Below, piece after piece: positions 1 through 5,833 of a DNA stretch of 6,722 nucleotides. The stretch is from Nitrososphaerota archaeon (lineage in GTDB: Archaea; Thermoproteota; Nitrososphaeria; Nitrososphaerales; Nitrosopumilaceae), in the NCBI GenBank assembly GCA_022573065.1, contig JACZUQ010000046.1, forward strand, positions 1,295-8,016, read 5' to 3'. Each line of letters begins with the position of its first letter. Within the stretch, counting starts at the first letter, position 1. A program made the translations under genes and the position numbers. The notes below the pieces were generated by a model, which made no database searches, was not told where the DNA came from, and worked only from the letters and a program-made list of their open reading frames with translations.

Positions 1-1514
1 TCTAACAATAATGAATCTGATGAAATTTGATTCAGCGTAGCTTTTTGTAAAAATGATTTTTGTTCGGAACGAATTTGTTCAATTTTGGATTCAATAAGAT
101 TTTTTAGGTTCTTGAAATTTTCTAGTTGATTTTTATAAGATGCCTGACCATTTTTCCAAATCATTTTTTGTGAAACCTGAAATGTTTTTCCTTGGAATTC
201 TTGTTTAATTGATTCCAACAAAGCTGCATCTTGGTCATTAAGATATTCTAAACATGTTTCTTGTATTGATTCATCAATTAATTCATGAAAAATTTTTTGG
301 CGGTTTTCAATGGTGTTGTCTCTTTCTACTAGTTCAAACTTTGAAACTTGGATTAGACAGTGCATATCAGATAATCTTGGAACTGGTAACATCTTATGTG
401 ATAGAGCCCTTGTTCTTTCTGATTCGCCTACAAGTAATTCAAGTCCATGTATTCCCAGTCTTACACTGACTCCTTTTTCTTGATTAATTTCATGGGTTTT
501 TCTAGCTTTTTGTGCTAAACTGGCTAAGGTCTTTAAAATTGATGTAATGATTAGTGACTTAGTAATTTTAGCTTCTTGTAGAATGATTAACATTTCAGTT
601 TCTAAGGATTTTGGATAATGTGTATGAATATGACTTTTGAGTCTGTCATACAATGGTTCTATCACTTTTCCTGAATGAGTATAATCAATTGGATTTGCAG
701 TAGCAAAGAATACAGTTTTTGGTTCAAAGATTACCGGATACGAACCAGTAGTAAATCGTCCTTCTTGTAAAACGGAGAGTAAAGAGACTTGTTTTCTAGG
801 ATCAAGTACTGGTAATTCGTCAATGCAGAAAATTCCATGTTTTGCTTGCATTAGTTGACCTGGAGAATAAGAATCAATTTTGTACATCTCTGTTCCTTTT
901 TTTGCAACTTTTACAGCATCAATGTAACCAACTAAATCTTTAACAGAAATATCAGGCGTTGCAAGAACATATTTGTATCTGTCTTTTCCTTCTATCCATT
1001 CAATTGGGGTATCTTGATTGTTGTCACGAATTATTTCAGCACTTTCAGGACTTACATAAAATTTAGGACTTTGAGTGTTTAGTTCTTTGTCATCTAATAA
1101 TGATACTAATTCTTTTTCAGGAAGATCCATTGGACAATCGTTAGTAATACTTTTTTTAATTATTGGAATGGGGGATAAAAGATTCTTTGAAATCGTTTCA
1201 ACAATCTTTGTTTTTGCTTGACCAATCTGTCCAACCAGAAATATATCGTGACATGAAAGTATTGCTCTATCTAATGCAGGTATAACATCATCTTCAAAAC
1301 CTATTATTCCTGGATATTTTGGACTGTCAGAATTTATAAGAGAAATTAAATTTCGTCTAAGCTGTTCTTTTACACCAACTATTTTGTAATTAATTGCTAA
1401 GAGATCTCCTAGTGTTTTAATTTCTTTAAAATCTTCAGGTAAACCAGCTTTTATTTCAGTATATTTTGGTGGTGTACCATAGCTTTGTTCTACAATATTT
1501 GATATCTCTGACAC
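1..1514 (-). CDS. ChlI/MoxR-like AAA+ ATPase (magnesium chelatase-related), 3' end cut by window edge
   Basis: An uninterrupted minus-strand frame of 504 codons runs off the left edge, so the C-terminus is missing. It reads as a AAA+ ATPase of the magnesium-chelatase subunit I/MoxR group. Walker A is GQIGQAKT (residues 95-102). Walker B is GIFCIDEL (227-234). Sensor 1 is ATANP with N274. An arginine-finger candidate is R291 in LYDRL. A sensor-2 arginine is R352 in VSVR. The roughly 125 residues between Walker A and B carry family insertions. The last visible stretch (about 455-490) is Lys/Glu/Gln-rich and probably helical. The GTG at 1514-1512 is forced as start: an in-frame TAA lies two codons upstream, and no ATG occurs before about residue 129. 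Such ATPases usually work as hexamers with a VWA/MIDAS partner to insert metals or remodel proteins; a partner could lie beyond the left edge. The substrate is unknown. Chlorophyll synthesis is not implied, and a metallochelatase role is only possible. Confidence 0.85.
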   Translation of the reverse strand, partial: MSEISNIVEQSYGTPPKYTEIKAGLPEDFKEIKTLGDLLAINYKIVGVKEQLRRNLISLINSDSPKYPGIIGFEDDVIPALDRAILSCHDIFLVGQIGQAKTKIVETISKNLLSPIPIIKKSITNDCPMDLPEKELVSLLDDKELNTQSPKFYVSPESAEIIRDNNQDTPIEWIEGKDRYKYVLATPDISVKDLVGYIDAVKVAKKGTEMYKIDSYSPGQLMQAKHGIFCIDELPVLDPRKQVSLLSVLQEGRFTTGSYPVIFEPKTVFFATANPIDYTHSGKVIEPLYDRLKSHIHTHYPKSLETEMLIILQEAKITKSLIITSILKTLASLAQKARKTHEINQEKGVSVRLGIHGLELLVGESERTRALSHKMLPVPRLSDMHCLIQVSKFELVERDNTIENRQKIFHELIDESIQETCLEYLNDQDAALLESIKQEFQGKTFQVSQKMIWKNGQASYKNQLENFKNLKNLIESKIEQIRSEQKSFLQKATLNQISSDSLLL

Positions 1515-1537
1515 AAATTACATTTGCCTTCTATGCA

Positions 1538-1543
1538 TTTATA
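1538..1543 (-). promoter_or_regulatory. TATA-like box for the AAA+ ATPase gene
   Basis: On the minus strand this reads TATAAA, preceded by a purine-rich stretch (AGAAAATGG) that could serve as the BRE. Its centre is about 27 nt upstream of the GTG start at 1514. That is the usual archaeal TATA-to-transcription-start distance, so the mRNA would begin at or next to the start codon (leaderless). No Shine-Dalgarno is visible before the GTG, which fits. This is assigned from motif and spacing only. Confidence 0.55.
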
Positions 1544-1545
1544 CC

Positions 1546-1557
1546 ATTTTCTAAAAT
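1546..1557. promoter_or_regulatory. Short inverted repeat in the divergent promoter region
   Basis: Arms ATTTT and AAAAT are separated by CT. The element sits immediately upstream of the minus-strand TATA box, over the expected BRE. Its position would suit a repressor or activator of the ATPase gene, but a 5-bp AT-only arm is easily expected by chance in DNA this AT-rich. Confidence 0.15.
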
Positions 1558-1612
1558 AAGGAGCCAAATAATCAATAAAGATAGTTTTTTCGTATCAAAA
1601 TTCTCAGCATGG

Positions 1613-1620
1613 TTTTTATC
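1613..1620 (+). promoter_or_regulatory. TATA-like box for the rps13-rps4 operon
   Basis: The sequence TTTTTATC is centred about 28 nt upstream of the TTG at 1645, the start that matches the S13 family N-terminus. This spacing would give a leaderless or nearly leaderless transcript. The box lies downstream of the alternative ATG at 1609, so a transcript started from it could not contain that ATG. The match to an archaeal TATA consensus is moderate. Confidence 0.45.
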
Positions 1621-1644
1621 CGGGTTATTTTGAAACTTGCATAC

Positions 1645-2313
1645 TTGAGTTCAACTGAATATCAGCATATAGTAAGAATTGTAGGAAATGATATACCTGG
1701 TGCTAAAAAAATCATAGTCGGTCTTACCCAGATTAAGGGGATTGGCTACAACTTTGCAAATGCAATTTTAGAATCTTTAAAAATTAACACAAATAAAAAT
1801 ATTGGAAATCTTACAGACCCAGAAGTCCAATCAATTGAAAAAATCATTAAGGATTCCAGCTCGGCAAATTTTCCACAATGGTTTCTCAATAGACAAAAGG
1901 ATATTGAAACTGGAGTTACTAAGCATTTGATTACTTCAGACATTGCATTAGCAGTTAGAAATGACATTGAACGAGAAAAAGCTATGAGTAGTTGGAGAGG
2001 ATATCGTCATATGTATGGATTAAAAGTTAGAGGACAACGAACACGAACTACAGGACGAAAAGGAGGTGCTGTGGGTGTTCAGAAAGGTGGAAAAGTTTTA
2101 CCGCCAGGCGCAGCAGGTGCTCCAGGCGCACCAAGTGCTGAAGGTGAAGCTCCTGCAGAAGGTGCAGCTCCTGCTGAAGGTGAAGCAGCAGCTGGAAAGG
2201 GAACATCACCAGCAGCTGGAAAGGAAACAGCACCAGCAGCTGGAAAGGCAACATCACCAGCAGCTGGAAAGGAAACAGCACCAAAAGAAACTAAGGGCGG
2301 AGCAAAAAAATAG
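1645..2313 (+). CDS. rps13: 30S ribosomal protein S13 (uS13) with long low-complexity C-terminal tail
   Basis: S13 binds 16S rRNA in the head of the small subunit and contacts the large subunit and P-site tRNA. The N-terminus (EYQHIVRI, residues 5-12) and the helix-turn-helix region LTQIKGIGYNFANAIL (27-42) are archaeal S13 signatures. The C-terminal rRNA/tRNA-binding segment is SWRGYRHMYGLKVRGQRT (116-133), followed by TTGR. I place the start at TTG 1645, giving 222 residues. An in-frame ATG at 1609 would add 12 residues (MVFIRVILKLAY) that look unrelated to S13 and would cover the likely TATA box. The conserved core ends near residue 150. The remaining roughly 70 residues are Ala/Gly/Pro-rich: Glu-bearing in the first half, Lys-bearing in the second, built from tandem repeats and far richer in G+C than the rest of the gene. 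It is first gene of an operon with rps4, which begins 9 nt after the stop. Confidence 0.95.
   Translation: MSSTEYQHIVRIVGNDIPGAKKIIVGLTQIKGIGYNFANAILESLKINTNKNIGNLTDPEVQSIEKIIKDSSSANFPQWFLNRQKDIETGVTKHLITSDIALAVRNDIEREKAMSSWRGYRHMYGLKVRGQRTRTTGRKGGAVGVQKGGKVLPPGAAGAPGAPSAEGEAPAEGAAPAEGEAAAGKGTSPAAGKETAPAAGKATSPAAGKETAPKETKGGAKK
2140..2193 (+). repeat. Three tandem 18-bp units in the rps13 tail (EGEAPA type)
   Basis: Three in-frame 18-bp units at 2140-2157, 2158-2175 and 2176-2193 encode EGEAPA, EGAAPA and EGEAAA. They form the Glu-bearing half of the S13 tail. Because the period is a multiple of three, unit gain or loss would keep the reading frame. The third unit merges into the 24-bp array that follows. 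Confidence 0.8.
2185..2280 (+). repeat. Four tandem 24-bp units in the rps13 tail (PAAGKETA type)
   Basis: Four in-frame 24-bp units at 2185-2208, 2209-2232, 2233-2256 and 2257-2280 encode AAAGKGTS, PAAGKETA, PAAGKATS and PAAGKETA. Units 2 and 4 are identical at the nucleotide level, and units 1 and 3 differ at two positions. The array is therefore best read as a duplicated 48-bp unit. A degenerate fifth copy (PKETKGGA) follows. The identity at the DNA level points to recent slippage or unequal recombination rather than only selection on amino-acid composition. Confidence 0.9.
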
Positions 2314-2317
2314 GTGA
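2312..2317 (+). promoter_or_regulatory. Shine-Dalgarno for rps4, overlapping the rps13 stop
   Basis: AGGTGA is a full match to the core complementary to the archaeal 16S 3' end (CACCTC type). It lies 5 nt before the ATG at 2323 and uses the last two bases of the rps13 stop codon. It decides the rps4 start: a GTG at 2314 lies inside this motif and would have no ribosome-binding site of its own. The arrangement suggests translational coupling of S4 to S13. Confidence 0.75.
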
Positions 2318-2322
2318 GTTGG

Positions 2323-2964
2323 ATGGGAGATCCAAAAAATCCAAGAAGAGTTTGGAAAAAACCAAAAAGGCCGTTAAATTATGATTTAAAAATGGAAGAA
2401 TTGAAAACATTAGGAACGTTTGGATTAAAAACAAAACGAGAGTTATGGAAAGCTCATACACAACTTTCTAAACTAAGACATCAAGCACGTTCTTTGCTTG
2501 CACTAAGACAAGAGGTTAGAGAAAAGAAAGAACCAATACTAATGCAATCACTAGCAAAAGTTGGATTGGTTGAAGAAAGATCTACTCTTGATGATGTATT
2601 AAACCTTCAAGTAACGGATTTGTTATCTCGTAGATTACAAACAGTCGTACAAAAGAAATTTTCATTTAAGACACCATATCAAGCAAGACAGGCAGTAGTA
2701 CATGGTCATATTATGATCGGTGATAGAATAATTAATGTACCATCTTACGTGGTGAAAACGAATGAGGAAAAACAGCTGAGTTTAGCTCCTGATTCATCAT
2801 TAAGTAAGCTTGTGGAACAACTAGAAAAATCTAAAGCTGAACAACCACCAGCAGAGAATTCTGAATCTCAGCCAAAAGAAGAAGGCAAAGTGGAGACCAC
2901 TGAACAACCTCAAGAGCAAAGTCCTGTAGAAAAAACAAAGATTGAAAATTCTTCAACTAAATAA
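2323..2964 (+). CDS. rps4: 30S ribosomal protein S4 (uS4)
   Basis: S4 is a primary 16S rRNA-binding protein of the small-subunit body and helps start 30S assembly. The start is the ATG at 2323, giving MGDPKNPRRVWKKP, the usual archaeal MGDPK opening; the upstream in-frame GTG (2314) would add only MSW. The protein has 213 residues. The N-terminal part (1-100) includes the basic helix LRHQARSLLALRQEVR (51-66). The S4 RNA-binding domain spans about 101-160, with LLSRRLQTVV and YQARQAVVHGHIMIGDR. From about 166 to the end the chain is Glu/Gln/Lys/Pro/Ser-rich, net acidic and probably disordered. It follows rps13 with a 9-nt gap. In the classical archaeal order rps11 would come next, but here the next gene is glmS. 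Confidence 0.96.
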   Translation: MGDPKNPRRVWKKPKRPLNYDLKMEELKTLGTFGLKTKRELWKAHTQLSKLRHQARSLLALRQEVREKKEPILMQSLAKVGLVEERSTLDDVLNLQVTDLLSRRLQTVVQKKFSFKTPYQARQAVVHGHIMIGDRIINVPSYVVKTNEEKQLSLAPDSSLSKLVEQLEKSKAEQPPAENSESQPKEEGKVETTEQPQEQSPVEKTKIENSSTK

Positions 2965-2985
2965 TCATAAGATTAAGTTTATCTG

Positions 2986-2993
2986 TAAATATT
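2986..2993 (+). promoter_or_regulatory. TATA-like box for glmS
   Basis: TAAATATT is centred about 27 nt before the glmS ATG at 3016, in the 51-nt gap after rps4. This is consistent with a separate, leaderless glmS transcript. A competing candidate, TTTATC at 2978-2983, would leave a leader of about 10 nt. The GTGAT directly touching the ATG has no spacer and is unlikely to act as a Shine-Dalgarno. Readthrough from rps4 is also possible. Confidence 0.4.
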
Positions 2994-3015
2994 TCAATAA
3001 TTAGATACAAGTGAT

Positions 3016-4776
3016 ATGTGTTCAATAATAGGTTACTACGGGAAAAATTCTGCTGCACCTATAATGGTGAAGGGGTTAAAACGGATGGAATACCGAGGAT
3101 ATGATAGTGTAGGAGTTGCCACGGAATATGACCAGAAGATAGAGGTTAGAAAAGGAGTTGGAAAAGTATCTGAGGTAAATGACTCTGAATGTCTTGATAA
3201 ATTACCTGGAAGAATTGGAATAGGTCATACTAGATGGGCAACTCACGGAAAAGTTACTGCCTTAAATGCACATCCACATTCTAGTACCTCAGGAAAAATT
3301 GCAATTGTTCATAATGGAATTATTGAAAATTTTAATGAATTAAAAGAAGAGTTAGAAAAAGATGGATTTACTTTTGTTAGTGAAACAGATAGCGAAGTGA
3401 TAGCAAATCTATTACAACAAAACTACAATCAAACATCTAATGTAAAAAAATCAATTATCAAAACAGTTTCAAAATTGAAGGGGCATTATGCCTTTGTTGC
3501 AATGTTTGAAAATGGAATTCTTGCAGCTGCAAGATATCATGAACCAATGATAATTGGGATTGGAAAAGATGATTATTTTTTGTCCAGTGATGTTTTAGGT
3601 TTTATTGAAAAAACAGATGATGCAATTTACATTGATAATGGAAATTTTGTAATTTTAGATTCTTCTGGTATGCAGATTTGCGATTTTGAAGGTACGCCTG
3701 TCAAACATCAAATCACTAAAGTATCAAAAGAATTTGCAGATGCATACAAAGGAGATTATGCACATTTTACATTAAAAGAAATATCAGAACAACCTGAAAC
3801 AATATTGAATGCAGGAAAAAAAACTGAATCTGCAATAGAACAGACTGCAGATTTTATCAAGCACGCTAAAAATGTATACATGACTGGGAGTGGGACTAGT
3901 TATAACGCTGCGCTTGTTGCAAAATATCTTATGTCAAAATATGCTAAAGTAAAAATTGAACCAATTATTTCAAGTGAACTTCCCACTTTACATGATTCAA
4001 TAGAACCAAATTCAATACTTATTGCAATTTCACAAAGTGGAGAAAGCGCAGATGTGCTTGAAGCAGTAAATATTGCAAAAAAATCAAATGCCAAAATTCT
4101 AGCAATTGCAAATCACAAAAACTCTGCACTAGTACACGAATCTTCACTTTTTATTGGGATGAATTGTGGACCAGAAGTAGGGGTTGCGGCCACTAAGAGT
4201 TTCACATCTCAACTAGCGATTATTTATAAGATTACAGAAAAATTATGCGAAGGATGCTTAGATTTGGATTTCAAGGAAGTATCAAACTCCATTTCAAAAA
4301 TTCTTTCTAATCATTCTAAAATTCAGAGTATAGCTAAAGAATTGAAAAATGTTTCTGACATTTACGTTCTAGGACGTGGAATTCATTATCCCATAGCTTC
4401 TGAGGCTGCTCTAAAATTGAAGGAACTAACATACATTCACGCCGAAGGAATTCCAGGAGGCGAATTAAAACATGGACCATTGGCGCTAATGGATTCAAAT
4501 GTTTATGTGATAATTATTAATCCAAATGATTCAACCTATACTGATACTCTAACTAGTGCAAGAGAAATCAAAGCAAGAGGAGCTAAAATCATAGGTATTT
4601 CAGATAAGAATAGCGATGTATATGATCATTGGATTGAAATTCCAAGTATAAAAGAATCCATGTTTCCATTGATAGAAATTATTTCAATACAGCTGTTATC
4701 ATATTATTCAGCTGTTGAAAAAGACACTGACCCAGATTATCCAAGAAATCTTGCAAAATCAGTCACTGTGAAGTGA
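3016..4776 (+). CDS. glmS: Glutamine--fructose-6-phosphate aminotransferase (isomerizing), GlmS
   Basis: GlmS converts fructose-6-phosphate and glutamine to glucosamine-6-phosphate and glutamate, the entry step to UDP-GlcNAc and surface glycans. It is cytosolic and complete (586 residues, near the family norm of about 600). The N-terminal class-II glutaminase domain (about 1-220) has the nucleophile Cys2 (MCSIIGYYG), YRGYDS (26-31), HTRWATHG (71-78), HNGIIENF (99-106) and SETDSEVI (122-129). Two SIS sugar-phosphate domains follow. The first (about 275-405) has GSGTSYNAAL, SQSGESAD (339-346) and VGVAATKSFTSQL. The second (about 440-570) has LGRGIHYPIASEAALKLKE and GIPGGELKHGPLAL. The C-terminal lid DYPRNLAKSVTVK, typical of true GlmS, separates it from other SIS aminotransferases and deaminases. 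Cys2 requires removal of Met1. I see no glmS ribozyme; the upstream gap is only 51 nt. Its 3' end overlaps the convergent cobT by 14 nt. Confidence 0.97.
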   Translation: MCSIIGYYGKNSAAPIMVKGLKRMEYRGYDSVGVATEYDQKIEVRKGVGKVSEVNDSECLDKLPGRIGIGHTRWATHGKVTALNAHPHSSTSGKIAIVHNGIIENFNELKEELEKDGFTFVSETDSEVIANLLQQNYNQTSNVKKSIIKTVSKLKGHYAFVAMFENGILAAARYHEPMIIGIGKDDYFLSSDVLGFIEKTDDAIYIDNGNFVILDSSGMQICDFEGTPVKHQITKVSKEFADAYKGDYAHFTLKEISEQPETILNAGKKTESAIEQTADFIKHAKNVYMTGSGTSYNAALVAKYLMSKYAKVKIEPIISSELPTLHDSIEPNSILIAISQSGESADVLEAVNIAKKSNAKILAIANHKNSALVHESSLFIGMNCGPEVGVAATKSFTSQLAIIYKITEKLCEGCLDLDFKEVSNSISKILSNHSKIQSIAKELKNVSDIYVLGRGIHYPIASEAALKLKELTYIHAEGIPGGELKHGPLALMDSNVYVIIINPNDSTYTDTLTSAREIKARGAKIIGISDKNSDVYDHWIEIPSIKESMFPLIEIISIQLLSYYSAVEKDTDPDYPRNLAKSVTVK

Positions 4777-5827
4777 TTACTCTTTGATATTCTTCTTCAG
4801 TTTTTTCTAAAAGTTTTTCCGAAGTGATTCCTGTTTTTAAGATTGCAGAGATCATAGCCCCACCTGCACCTGCTCCCTCTTTTACAAATCCATCTGAGTA
4901 TGACTTTAAGCCATGAATTTTTGAATCATCTAGCTTTGGATCGATACTGAGTATAGGTATATCAGCAATTTCTTTAATCGTATCCAAAAAATTTGCTGAA
5001 TTATCATTTACAATATAAGAAGTTGTACCAATTGCAATATTATTTTCATCAAAGCCAGTAGAATGACCAAGAGCTAATACTGCAGCCATTTGAGTTCCTC
5101 CAGCTAACAATACTTTGGATGTTTGGGATGCCGTGCTTAACATGCCTGCAACTACTGGAATCATTGGATCACCTACATTTGCAATTACATCATATGCATC
5201 CTTTGATTTGGATCTCTTTAATGCATCATTTACTACCTTATTTTTTAGTTCTAATGGATTTTTGGGGATACTGGAACTAACATTTGCATTAATGTCAAAG
5301 CCTTTCAAAACTGCCATAGCAGTAGTTGTTCCTCCAGGAATACTTTCACCTATTACAAGGCAATCTGTTACGGCTCCAAGTGTTCTACCAATTATTCTTC
5401 CATGTTCTACAGCTCTTAAGACATAGTAACGATCAAGAGCAGGTTCTTTTTGAATATTTTTTCCATGTTCTAATCCAGTCTCAAAAAAAGGAATATCTGG
5501 AATTATTTTACTTCCAGCATTAATTACTATATGAGGAATACTAGCACATTCTAGTGCAACCTTAGTCAGTAAAGCAGGAGTAGGTTTTCCATCAGGAGTC
5601 ATAGGAACAGAGTCAATGCATTTGCATGTTCCATAATGAAGATATTCTGCATCTGCAGGGGGTGTAAATTTTATGAAATCTAAATTTGTTCCAGCAATGG
5701 TAATTCCTGGTATTTCGCTAGTTTCAGTATAAGAGATTACAAGTGAGAAAAGAAATCTTTTTTTTTCAATGGATTTTACAAAGTTTTGGCCTTTATCTTT
5801 ATTCCCAAAAATTTGTATATCATTCAC
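4763..5827 (-). CDS. cobT: Archaeal CobT-type nicotinate-nucleotide--dimethylbenzimidazole phosphoribosyltransferase (TIGR00303/UPF0284 family)
   Basis: This family moves phosphoribose from nicotinate mononucleotide to the cobalamin lower-ligand base, giving an alpha-riboside phosphate for nucleotide-loop assembly. The protein has 354 residues, near bacterial CobT length. GESIPGGTTTAMA (160-172) corresponds to the bacterial GEMGIGNTT motif. NVGDPMIPVVAGM (217-229), LAGGTQMAAVLAL (241-253) and TTSYIVNDNSANF (268-280) are conserved-looking glycine and polar segments. KEGAGAGGA (316-324) carries Glu317, which lines up by motif with the catalytic glutamate of bacterial CobT. The start is GTG at 5827-5825. 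A GTGAT at 5837-5833 lies 5 nt upstream and overlaps the preceding stop, a weak Shine-Dalgarno; a stronger GGAGGT at 5852-5847 is too far away (19 nt). It is the last visible gene of a minus-strand operon. Family assignment is firm; base specificity cannot be read from sequence. Confidence 0.88.
   Translation of the reverse strand: MNDIQIFGNKDKGQNFVKSIEKKRFLFSLVISYTETSEIPGITIAGTNLDFIKFTPPADAEYLHYGTCKCIDSVPMTPDGKPTPALLTKVALECASIPHIVINAGSKIIPDIPFFETGLEHGKNIQKEPALDRYYVLRAVEHGRIIGRTLGAVTDCLVIGESIPGGTTTAMAVLKGFDINANVSSSIPKNPLELKNKVVNDALKRSKSKDAYDVIANVGDPMIPVVAGMLSTASQTSKVLLAGGTQMAAVLALGHSTGFDENNIAIGTTSYIVNDNSANFLDTIKEIADIPILSIDPKLDDSKIHGLKSYSDGFVKEGAGAGGAMISAILKTGITSEKLLEKTEEEYQRVITSQ
4801..4818 (+). 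terminator. Possible oligo-T terminator for glmS inside the convergent cobT
   Basis: A T6 run (4801-4806) and a T5 run (4814-4818) lie 25-42 nt after the glmS stop, within a pyrimidine-rich stretch. Archaeal RNA polymerase can stop at such oligo-T tracts without a hairpin. The tract is inside the 3' coding part of the opposite-strand gene, so its composition may simply reflect that gene's Lys/Glu codons. Confidence 0.25.
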
Positions 5828-5833
5828 TAAAAA

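Noticed and set aside
254..469. A 71-residue plus-strand frame
   Set aside because: It lies wholly antisense within the continuous ATPase gene; its Leu/Ile/Phe-rich product has no recognisable motif.
1558..1563. AAGGAG on the plus strand, a Shine-Dalgarno-like hexamer
   Set aside because: No start codon follows at suitable distance; the next ATG in the S13 frame is 45 nt downstream, and the S13 start appears leaderless.
2048..2317. Open frames on both strands (2048-2284 minus, 2066-2317 plus) with repetitive Leu/Gln-rich products
   Set aside because: They are shadows of the 18-bp and 24-bp repeats in rps13; a stop-free repeat is open in several frames, and the products resemble no protein family.
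2965..3015. glmS ribozyme/riboswitch upstream of glmS
   Set aside because: The gap is only 51 nt and AT-rich, with no room for the ribozyme core, which is known mainly from Gram-positive bacteria.
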